A stretch of DNA of 64,000 bases from Brachycybe producta (taxonomy: Eukaryota > Arthropoda > Diplopoda > Playtdesmida > Andrognathidae). The notes under the pieces were generated by a model. The model searched no databases and was not told the DNA's origin. It saw only the letters and a program-made list of their open reading frames with translations. The stretch is taken from contig JAUPFP010000024.1 of assembly GCA_036925085.1 (NCBI GenBank), positions 1,956,001 to 2,020,000 on the forward strand, written 5' to 3'. The translations under genes were made by a program, and so were the position numbers. This document shows, piece by piece, positions 46,070 through 57,548 of the stretch; the stretch's first letter is position 1; the number at the start of each line of letters is the position of its first letter.

Positions 46070-49000
46070 TTTCTTGCTTTTCTTTATTTCTATTCTATTT
46101 TTCTTGCTTTTCTCTATTTCTACTCTACTTTTTTTTGCTTTTCTCTATTTCTACTCTACTTTTTCTTGCTTTTCTCTATTTCTACTCTACTTTTTCTTGC
46201 TTTTCTCAATTTCTACTCTACTTTTTTTTGCTTTTCTCTATTTCTACTCTACTTTTTCTTGCTTTTCTCAATTTCTACTCTACTTTTTCTTGCTTTTCTC
46301 TATTTCTACTCTACTTTTTCTTGCTTTTCTCTATTTCTACTCTACTTTTTTTTGCTTTTCTCTATTTCTACTCTACTTTTTCTTGCTTTTCTCTATTTCT
46401 ACTCTACTTTTTCTTGCTTTTCTCAATTTCTACTCTACTTTTTTTTGCTTTTCTCTATTTCTACTCTACTTTTTCTTGCTTTTCTCAATTTCTACTCTAC
46501 TTTTTCTTGCTTTTCTCTATTTCTACTCTACTTTTTCTTGCTTTTCTCAATTTCTACTCTACTTTTTCTTGCTTTTCTCTATTTCTGCTCTACTTTTTTT
46601 TGCTTTTCTCTATTTCTACTCTACTTTTTCTTGCTTTTCTCTATTTCTACTCTACTTTTTCTTGCTTTTCTCTATTTCTACTCTACTTTTTGTTACTTTT
46701 TTCTATTTCTAGTCTACTTCTCCTTGCTTTTCTTTATTTCTACTCTACTTTTTCTTGCTTTTCTCAATTTCTACTCTACTTTTTCTTGCTTTTCTCAATT
46801 TCTACTCTACTTTTTCTTGCTTTTCTCTATTTCTGCTCTACTTTTTCTTGCTTTTCTCTATTTCTACTCTACTTTTTCTTGCTTTTCTCTATTTCTGCTC
46901 TACTTTTTCTTGCTTTTCTCAATTTCTACTCTACTTTTTTTTTAGCTTTTCTTTACTTCTATTCTACTTTTTCTTCCTTTTCTTTATTTCTCCTCTACTG
47001 TTTCTTGATTCTTTCTTGATTTTCTCAATTTTTACTCTACTTCTTGCTTTTCTCAATTTTTACTCTACTTCTTGCTTTTCTCTGTTTCTGCTCTACTTTT
47101 TCTTGCTTTTTTCTATTTATACTCTACTTTTTCTTGCTTTTTTCTATTTCTACTCTACTTTTTGTTACTTTTCTTTATTTCTACTCTACTTTTTCTTGCT
47201 TTTCTCTATTTCTACTCTACTTTTTGTTACTTTTTTCTATTTCTAGTCTACTTCTACTTGCTTTTCTTTATTTCTACTCTACTTTTTCTTGCTTTTCTCT
47301 ATTTCTACTCTACTTTTTGTTACTTTTTTCTATTTCTAGTCTACTTCTCCTTGCTTTTCTCTATTTCTGCTCTACTTTTTCTTGCTTTTCTCTATTTCTA
47401 CTCTACTTTTTCTTGCTTTTCTCTATTTCTACTCTACTTTTTCTTGCTTTTCTCTATTTCTACTCTACTTTTTGTTACTTTTCTTTATTTCTACTCTACT
47501 TTTTCTTGCTTTTCTCTATTTCTACTATACTTTTTCTTACTTTTTTCTATTTCTACTATACTTTTTCTTACTTTTTTCTATTTCTAGTCTACTTCTCCTT
47601 GCTTTTCTTTATTTCTACTCTACTTTTTCTTGCTTTTCTCTATTTCTACTCTACTTTTTCTTGCTTTTTTCTATTTATACTCTACTTTTTCTTGCTTTTT
47701 TTCTATTTCTACTCTACTTTTTGTTACTTTTCTTTATTTCTAGTCTACTTTTTCTTACTTTTTTCTATTTCTAGTCTACTTCTCCTTCCTTTTCTCTATT
47801 TCTACTCTACTTTTTCTTGCTTTTCTCTATTTCTACTCTACTTTTTGTTACTTTTTTCTATTTCTAGTCTACTTCTACTTGCTTTTCTTTATTTCTACTC
47901 TACTTTTTCTTGCTTTTCTCTATTTCTACTCTACTTTTTGTTACTTTTTTCTATTTCTAGTCTACTTCTCCTTGCTTTTCTCTATTTCTACTCTACTTTT
48001 TGTTACTTTTCTTTATTTCTACTCTACTTTTTCTTGCTTTTCTCTATTTCTACTATACTTTTTCTTACTTTTTTCTATTTCTAGTCTACTTCTCCTTGCT
48101 TTTCTTTATTTATACTCTACTTTTTCTTGCTTTTCTCTATTTCTACTCTACTTTTTCTTGCTTTTCTCTATTTCTACTCTACTTTTTCTTGCTTTTCTCT
48201 ATTTCTGCTCTACTTTTTCTTGCTTTTCTCTATTTCTTCTCTACTTTTTCTTGCTTTTCTCTATTTCTACTCTACTTTTTCTTACTTTTCTCGATTTCTA
48301 CTCAACTTTTTCTTGCTTTTCTCTATATCTACTCTACTTTTTCTTGCTTTTCTCTATTTCTACTCTACTTTTTCTTGCTTTTCTCTATTTCTACTCTACT
48401 TTTTCTTGCTTTTTCTCTATTTCTACTCTACTTTTTCTTGTTTTTCTCAATTTCTACTCTACTTTTTCTTGCTTTTCTCTATTTCTACTCTACTTTTTCT
48501 TGCTTTTTCTCTATTTCTACTCTACTTTTTCTTGCTTTTTCTCTATTTCTACTCTACTTTTTCTTGCTTTTTCTCTATTTCTACTCTACTTTTTCTTGCT
48601 TTTCTCAATTTCTACTCTACTTTTTCTTGCTTTTCTCTATTTCTACTCTACTTTTTCTTGCTTTTTCTCTATTTCTACTCTACTTTTTCTTGCTTTTTCT
48701 CTATTTCCACTCTACTTTTTCTAGCTTTTCTCTATTTCTGCTCTACTTTTTCTTGCTTTTCTCTATTTCTGCTCTACTTTTTCTTGCTTTTCTCTATTTC
48801 TACTCTACTTTTTCTAGCTTTTCTCTATTTCTACTCTACTTTTTCTTGCTTTTCTCTATTTCTACTCTACTTTTTCTTGCTTTTCTCTATTTCTACTCTA
48901 CTTTTTCTTGCATTTCTCTATTTCTGCTCTACTTTTTCTTGCTTTTCTCTATTTCTGCTCTACTTTTTCTTGCTTTTCTCTATTTCTGCTCTACTTTTTC

Positions 49001-52000
49001 TTGCTTTTCTCTATTTCTGCTCTACTTTTTCTTGCTTTTCTCTATTTCTAATCTACTTTTTCTTGCTTTTCTCTATTTCTAATCTACTTTTCCTTGCTTT
49101 TCTCTATTTCTACTCTACTTTTTCTTGCTTTCCTCTATTTCTACTCTACTTTTTCTTGCTTTTCTCTATTTCTGCTCTACTTTTTCTTGCTTTTCTCAAT
49201 TTCTACTCTACTTTTTTTTTAGCTTTTCTTTACTTCTATTCTACTTTTTCTTCCTTTTCTTTATTTCTCCTCTACTGTTTCTTGATTCTTTCTTGATTTT
49301 CTCAATTTTTACTCTACTTCTTGCTTTTCTCAATTTTTACTCTACTTCTTGCTTTTCTCTGTTTCTGCTCTACTTTTTCTTGCTTTTTTCTATTTATACT
49401 CTACTTTTTCTTGCTTTTTTCTATTTCTACTCTACTTTTTGTTACTTTTCTTTATTTCTACTCTACTTTTTCTTGCTTTTCTCTATTTCTACTCTACTTT
49501 TTGTTACTTTTTTCTATTTCTAGTCTACTTCTACTTGCTTTTCTTTATTTCTACTCTACTTTTTCTTGCTTTTCTCTATTTCTACTCTACTTTTTGTTAC
49601 TTTTTTCTATTTCTAGTCTACTTCTCCTTGCTTTTCTCTATTTCTGCTCTACTTTTTCTTGCTTTTCTCTATTTCTACTCTACTTTTTCTTGCTTTTCTC
49701 TATTTCTACTCTACTTTTTCTTGCTTTTCTCTATTTCTACTCTACTTTTTGTTACTTTTCTTTATTTCTACTCTACTTTTTCTTGCTTTTCTCTATTTCT
49801 ACTCTACTTTTTGTTACTTTTCTTTATTTCTACTCTACTTTTTCTTGCTTTTCTCTATTTCTACTATACTTTTTCTTACTTTTTTCTATTTCTAGTCTAC
49901 TTCTCCTTGCTTTTCTTTATTTCTACTCTACTTTTTCTTGCTTTTCTCTATTTCTACTCTACTTTTTCTTGCTTTTTTCTATTTATACTCTACTTTTTCT
50001 TGCTTTTTTTCTATTTCTACTCTACTTTTTGTTACTTTTCTTTATTTCTAGTCTACTTTTTCTTACTTTTTTCTATTTCTAGTCTACTTCTCCTTCCTTT
50101 TCTCTATTTCTACTCTACTTTTTCTTGCTTTTCTCTATTTCTACTCTACTTTTTGTTACTTTTTTCTATTTCTAGTCTACTTCTACTTGCTTTTCTTTAT
50201 TTCTATTCTACTTTTTCTTGCTTTTCTCTATTTCTACTCTACTTTTTGTTACTTTTTTCTATTTCTAGTCTACTTCTCCTTGCTTTTCTCTATTTCTGCT
50301 CTACTTTTTCTTGCTTTTCTCTATTTCTACTCTACTTTTTCTTGCTTTTCTCTATTTCTACTCTACTTTTTCTTGCTTTTCTCTATTTCTACTCTACTTT
50401 TTGTTACTTTTCTTTATTTCTACTCTACTTTTTCTTGCTTTTCTCTATTTCTACTATACTTTTTCTTACTTTTTCTATTTCTAGTCTACTTCTCCTTGCT
50501 TTTCTTTATTTCTACTCTACTTTTTCTTGCTTTTCTCTATTTCTACTCTACTTTTTCTTGCTTTTCTCTATTTCTACTCTACTTTTTCTTGCTTTTCTCT
50601 ATTTCTGCTCTACTTTTTCTTGCTTTTCTCTATTTCTTCTCTACTTTTTCTTGCTTTTCTCTATTTCTACTCTACTTTTTCTTACTTTTCTCGATTTCTA
50701 CTCAACTTTTTCTTGCTTTTCTCTATATCTACTCTACTTTTTCTTGCTTTTCTCTATTTCTACTCTACTTTTTCTTGCTTTTCTCTATTTCTACTCTACT
50801 TTTTCTTGCTTTTTCTCTATTTCTACTCTACTTTTTCTTGCTTTTCTCAATTTCTACTCTACTTTTTCTTGCTTTTCTCTATTTCTACTCTACTTTTTCT
50901 TGCTTTTCTCTATTTCTACTCTACTTTTTCTTGCTTTTCTCAATTTCTACTCTACTTTTTCTTGCTTTTCTCTATTTCTACTCTACTTTTTCTTGCTTTT
51001 CTCTATTTCTACTCTACTTTTTCTTGCTTTTCTCTATTTCTGCTCTACTTTTTCTTGCTTTTCTCTATTTCTTCTCTACTTTTTCTTGCTTTTCTCTATT
51101 TCTACTCTACTTTTTCTTGCTTTTCTCTATTTCTACTCTACTTTTTCTTGCTTTTCTCAATTTCTACTCTACTTTTTCTTGCTTTTCTCTATTTCTACTC
51201 TACTTTTTCTTGCTTTTCTCTATTTCTACTCTACTTTTTCTTGCTTTTCTCTATTTCTGCTCTACTTTTTCTTGCTTTTCTCTATTTCTTCTCTACTTTT
51301 TCTTGCTTTTCTCTATTTCTACTCTACTTTTTCTTACTTTTCTCGATTTCTACTCAACTTTTTCTTGCTTTTCTCTATATCTACTCTACTTTTTCTTGCT
51401 TTTCTCTATTTCTACTCTACTTTTTCTTGCTTTTCTCTATTTCTACTCTACTTTTTCTTGCTTTTTCTCTATTTCTACTCTACTTTTTCTTGCTTTTCTC
51501 AATTTCTACTCTACTTTTTCTTGCTTTTCTCTATTTCTACTCTACTTTTTCTTGCTTTTTCTCTATTTCTACTCTACTTTTTCTTGCTTTTTCTCTATTT
51601 CTACTCTACTTTTTCTTGCTTTTTCTCTATTTCTACTCTACTTTTTCTTGCTTTTCTCAATTTCTACTCTACTTTTTCTTGCTTTTCTCTATTTCTACTC
51701 TACTTTTTCTTGCTTTTTCTCTATTTCTACTCTACTTTTTCTTGCTTTTTCTCTATTTCCACTCTACTTTTTCTAGCTTTTCTCTATTTCTGCTCTACTT
51801 TTTCTTGCTTTTCTCTATTTCTGCTCTACTTTTTCTTGCTTTTCTCTATTTCTACTCTACTTTTTCTAGCTTTTCTCTATTTCTACTCTACTTTTTCTTG
51901 CTTTTCTCTATTTCTACTCTACTTTTTCTTGCTTTTCTCTATTTCTACTCTACTTTTTCTTGCATTTCTCTATTTCTGCTCTACTTTTTCTTGCTTTTCT

Positions 52001-55000
52001 CTATTTCTGCTCTACTTTTTCTTGCTTTTCTCTATTTCTGCTCTACTTTTTCTTGCTTTTCTCTATTTCTGCTCTACTTTTTCTTGCTTTTCTCTATTTC
52101 TAATCTACTTTTTCTTGCTTTTCTCTATTTCTAATCTACTTTTCCTTGCTTTTCTCTATTTCTACTCTACTTTTTCTTGCTTTCCTCTATTTCTACTCTA
52201 CTTTTTCTTGCTTTTCTCTATTTCTGCTCTACTTTTTCTTGCTTTTCTCAATTTCTACTCTACTTTTTTTTTAGCTTTTCTTTACTTCTATTCTACTTTT
52301 TCTTCCTTTTCTTTATTTCTCCTCTACTGTTTCTTGATTCTTTCTTGATTTTCTCAATTTTTACTCTACTTCTTGCTTTTCTCAATTTTTACTCTACTTC
52401 TTGCTTTTCTCTGTTTCTGCTCTACTTTTTCTTGCTTTTTTCTATTTATACTCTACTTTTTCTTGCTTTTTTCTATTTCTACTCTACTTTTTGTTACTTT
52501 TCTTTATTTCTACTCTACTTTTTCTTGCTTTTCTCTATTTCTACTCTACTTTTTGTTACTTTTTTCTATTTCTAGTCTACTTCTACTTGCTTTTCTTTAT
52601 TTCTACTCTACTTTTTCTTGCTTTTCTCTATTTCTACTCTACTTTTTGTTACTTTTTTCTATTTCTAGTCTACTTCTCCTTGCTTTTCTCTATTTCTGCT
52701 CTACTTTTTCTTGCTTTTCTCTATTTCTACTCTACTTTTTCTTGCTTTTCTCTATTTCTACTCTACTTTTTCTTGCTTTTCTCTATTTCTACTCTACTTT
52801 TTGTTACTTTTCTTTATTTCTACTCTACTTTTTCTTGCTTTTCTCTATTTCTACTCTACTTTTTGTTACTTTTCTTTATTTCTACTCTACTTTTTCTTGC
52901 TTTTCTCTATTTCTACTATACTTTTTCTTACTTTTTTCTATTTCTAGTCTACTTCTCCTTGCTTTTCTTTATTTCTACTCTACTTTTTCTTGCTTTTCTC
53001 TATTTCTACTCTACTTTTTCTTGCTTTTTTCTATTTATACTCTACTTTTTCTTGCTTTTTTTCTATTTCTACTCTACTTTTTGTTACTTTTCTTTATTTC
53101 TAGTCTACTTTTTCTTACTTTTTTCTATTTCTAGTCTACTTCTCCTTCCTTTTCTCTATTTCTACTCTACTTTTTCTTGCTTTTCTCTATTTCTACTCTA
53201 CTTTTTGTTACTTTTTTCTATTTCTAGTCTACTTCTACTTGCTTTTCTTTATTTCTACTCTACTTTTTCTTGCTTTTCTCTATTTCTACTCTACTTTTTG
53301 TTACTTTTTTCTATTTCTAGTCTACTTCTCCTTGCTTTTCTCTATTTCTGCTCTACTTTTTCTTGCTTTTCTCTATTTCTACTCTACTTTTTCTTGCTTT
53401 TCTCTATTTCTACTCTACTTTTTCTTGCTTTTCTCTATTTCTACTCTACTTTTTGTTACTTTTCTTTATTTCTACTCTACTTTTTCTTGCTTTTCTCTAT
53501 TTCTACTATACTTTTTCTTACTTTTTTCTATTTCTAGTCTACTTCTCCTTGCTTTTCTTTATTTCTACTCTACTTTTTCTTGCTTTTCTCTATTTCTACT
53601 CTACTTTTTCTTGCTTTTCTCTATTTCTACTCTACTTTTTCTTGCTTTTCTCTATTTCTGCTCTACTTTTTCTTGCTTTTCTCTATTTCTTCTCTACTTT
53701 TTCTTGCTTTTCTCTATTTCTAATCTACTTTTCCTTGCTTTTCTCTATTTCTACTCTACTTTTTCTTACTTTTCTCGATTTCTACTCAACTTTTTCTTGC
53801 TTTTCTCTATTTCTACTCTACTTTTTCTTGCTTTTCTCTATTTCTACTCTACTTTTTCTTGCTTTTCTCTATTTCTACTCTACTTTTTCTTGCTTTTCTC
53901 TATTTCTACTCTACTTTTTCTTGCTTTTCTCTATTTCTACTCTACTTTTTCTTGCTTTTCTCTATTTCTACTCTACTTTTTCTTGCTTTTCTCTATTTCT
54001 ACTCTACTTTTTCTTGCTTTTCTCTATTTCTGCTATACTTGTTCTTGCTTTTCTCTATTTCTGCTCTACTTTTTTTTGCTTTTCTCTATTTCTGCTCTAC
54101 TTTTTCTTGCTTTTCTCTATTTCTAATCTACTTTTCCTTGCTTTTCTCTATTTCTACTCTACTTTTTCTTGCTTTTCTCTATTTCTACTCTACTTTTTCT
54201 TGCTTTTCTCTATTTCTACTCTACTTTTTCTTGCTTTTCTCTATTTCTACTCTACTTTTTCTTGCTTTTCTCTATTTCTACTCTACTTTTTCTTGCTTTT
54301 CTCTATTTCTGCTCTACTTTTTCTTGCTTTTCTCTATTTTTATTCTACTTTTTCTTACTTTTCTCTATTTCTAATCTACTTTTTCTTGCTTTTCTCTATT
54401 TCTGCTCTAATTTTTCTTGCTTTTCTCTATTTCTGCTCTACTTTTTCTTGCTTTTCTCTATTTCTAATCTACTTTTCCTTGCTTTTCTCTATTTCTGCTC
54501 TACTTTTTCTTGCTTTTCTCTATTTCTGCTCTACTTTTTCTTGTTTTTCTCTATTTCTACTCTACTTTTTCTTGCTTTTCTCTATTTCTGCTCTACTTTT
54601 TCTTGCTTTTCTCTATTTATACTCTACTTTTTCTTGCTTTTCTCTATTTCTACTCTACTTTTTCTTGCTTTTTTCTATTTCTACTCTACTTTTTGTTACT
54701 TTTCTTTATTTCTAGTCTACTTTTTCTTGCTTTTCTCTATTTCTGCTCTACTTTTTCTTGCTTTTCTCTATTTATACTCTACTTTTTCTTGCTTTTCTCT
54801 ATTTCTACTCTACTTTTTCTTGCTTTTTTCTATTTCTACTCTACTTTTTGTTACTTTTCTTTATTTCTACTCTACTTTTTCTTGCTTTTCTCTATTTCTA
54901 CTCTACTTTTTGTTACTTTTTTCTATTTCTAGTCTACTTCTACTTGCTTTTCTTTATTTCTACTCTACTTTTTCTTGCTTTTCTCTATTTCTACTCTACT

Positions 55001-57335
55001 TTTTGTTACTTTTTTCTATTTCTAGTCTACTTCTCCTTGCTTTTCTCTATTTCTGCTCTACTTTTTCTTGCTTTTCTCTATTTCTACTCTACTTTTTCTT
55101 GCTTTTCTCTATTTCTACTCTACTTTTTCTTGCTTTTCTCTATTTCTACTCTACTTTTTGTTACTTTTCTTTATTTCTACTCTACTTTTTCTTGCTTTTC
55201 TCTATTTCTACTCTACTTTTTGTTACTTTTCTTTATTTCTACTCTACTTTTTCTTGCTTTTCTCTATTTCTACTATACTTTTTCTTACTTTTTTCTATTT
55301 CTAGTCTACTTCTCCTTGCTTTTCTTTATTTCTACTCTACTTTTTCTTGCTTTTCTCTATTTCTACTCTACTTTTTCTTGCTTTTTTCTATTTATACTCT
55401 ACTTTTTCTTGCTTTTTTTCTATTTCTACTCTACTTTTTGTTACTTTTCTTTATTTCTAGTCTACTTTTTCTTACTTTTTTCTATTTCTAGTCTACTTCT
55501 CCTTCCTTTTCTCTATTTCTACTCTACTTTTTCTTGCTTTTCTCTATTTCTACTCTACTTTTTGTTACTTTTTTCTATTTCTAGTCTACTTCTACTTGCT
55601 TTTCTTTATTTCTACTCTACTTTTTCTTGCTTTTCTCTATTTCTACTCTACTTTTTGTTACTTTTTTCTATTTCTAGTCTACTTCTCCTTGCTTTTCTCT
55701 ATTTCTGCTCTACTTTTTCTTGCTTTTCTCTATTTCTACTCTACTTTTTCTTGCTTTTCTCTATTTCTACTCTACTTTTTCTTGCTTTTCTCTATTTCTA
55801 CTCTACTTTTTGTTACTTTTCTTTATTTCTACTCTACTTTTTCTTGCTTTTCTCTATTTCTACTATACTTTTTCTTACTTTTTTCTATTTCTAGTCTACT
55901 TCTCCTTGCTTTTCTTTATTTCTACTCTACTTTTTCTTGCTTTTCTCTATTTCTACTCTACTTTTTCTTGCTTTTCTCTATTTCTACTCTACTTTTTCTT
56001 GCTTTTCTCTATTTCTGCTCTACTTTTTCTTGCTTTTCTCTATTTCTTCTCTACTTTTTCTTGCTTTTCACTATTTCTAATCTACTTTTCCTTGCTTTTC
56101 TCTATTTCTACTCTACTTTTTCTTACTTTTCTCGATTTCTACTCAACTTTTTCTTGCTTTTCTCTATTTCTACTCTACTTTTTCTTGCTTTTCTCTATTT
56201 CTACTCTACTTTTTCTTGCTTTTCTCTATTTCTACTCTACTTTTTCTTGCTTTTCTCTATTTCTACTCTACTTTTTCTTGCTTTTCTCTATTTCTACTCT
56301 ACTTTTTCTTGCTTTTCTCTATTTCTACTCTACTTTTTCTTGCTTTTCTCTATTTCTACTCTACTTTTTCTTGCTTTTCTCTATTTCTGCTATACTTGTT
56401 CTTGCTTTTCTCTATTTCTGCTCTACTTTTTTTTGCTTTTCTCTATTTCTGCTCTACTTTTTCTTGCTTTTCTCTATTTCTAATCTACTTTTCCTTGCTT
56501 TTCTCTATTTCTACTCTACTTTTTCTTGCTTTTCTCTATTTCTACTCTACTTTTTCTTGCTTTTCTCTATTTCTACTCTACTTTTTCTTGCTTTTCTCTA
56601 TTTCTACTCTACTTTTTCTTGCTTTTCTCTATTTCTACTCTACTTTTTCTTGCTTTTCTCTATTTCTGCTCTACTTTTTCTTGCTTTTCTCTATTTTTAT
56701 TCTACTTTTTCTTACTTTTCTCTATTTCTAATCTACTTTTTCTTGCTTTTCTCTATTTCTGCTCTAATTTTTCTTGCTTTTCTCTATTTCTGCTCTACTT
56801 TTTCTTGCTTTTCTCTATTTCTAATCTACTTTTCCTTGCTTTTCTCTATTTCTGCTCTACTTTTTCTTGTTTTTCTCTATTTCTACTCTACTTTTTCTTG
56901 CTTTTCTCTATTTCTGCTCTACTTTTTCTTGCTTTTCTCTATTTATACTCTACTTTTTCTTGCTTTTCTCTATTTCTACTCTACTTTTTCTTGCTTTTTT
57001 CTATTTCTACTCTACTTTTTGTTACTTTTCTTTATTTCTAGTCTACTTTTTCTTGCTTTTCTCTATTTCTGCTCTACTTTTTCTTGCTTTTCTCTATTTA
57101 TACTCTACTTTTTCTTGCTTTTCTCTATTTCTACTCTACTTTTTCTTGCTTTTTTTCTATTTCTACTCTACTTTTTGTTACTTTTCTTTATTTCTAGTCT
57201 ACTTTTTCTTGCTTTTCTCTATTTCTGCTCTACTTTTTCTTGCTTTTCTCTATTTCTGCTCTACTTTTTGTTACTTTTCTTTATTTCTACTCTACTTTTT
57301 CTTGCTTTTATCTATCTCTGCTCTACTATTTCTCC
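46070..57335. repeat. 31-bp pyrimidine-rich satellite array (about 11.3 kb)
   Basis: The unit is 31 bp: TTTCTACTCTAC, then TTTTTCTTGC, then TTTTCTCTA. Variants differ by a few bases (CTGCTC, CTCAATTTC, TTGTTAC, 30- and 32-base units). Almost all C and T lie on the + strand. Because 31 is not a multiple of 3 and the unit has no TAA, TAG or TGA in any + frame in its common form, all three frames stay open for hundreds of codons, yielding repetitive LLFLAFLYFYSTFSCFS-type translations. These are not genes. Higher-order blocks recur at offsets of 3052 and 2357 bases with almost no differences. Confidence 0.97.
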
Positions 57336-57344
57336 TCCATACTC

Positions 57345-57448
57345 CTTTCATCCATCCTCTCTTCATGCATCCTCTCTTCATCCATCCTCTCTTCATCCAT
57401 CCTTCCTTCATCCTCCTTTCCTCCATACTCCCTTCCTCCATCCTCCCT
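57345..57448. repeat. CATCCTCTCTTCATC-type satellite in reverse orientation, left of the gap
   Basis: About 100 bases of CTCTTCATCCATCC repeats. This is the complement of the GGATGGATGAAGAGA repeats found right of the gap, so the second satellite appears in opposite orientations on the two sides. Confidence 0.9.
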
Positions 57449-57548
57449 NNNNNNNNNNNNNNNNNNNNNNNNNNNNNNNNNNNNNNNNNNNNNNNNNNNN
57501 NNNNNNNNNNNNNNNNNNNNNNNNNNNNNNNNNNNNNNNNNNNNNNNN
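57449..57548. other. Assembly gap of exactly 100 N
   Basis: One hundred ambiguous bases inside satellite DNA. A round 100 usually marks a gap of unknown size, so distances across it cannot be trusted. Confidence 0.99.
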
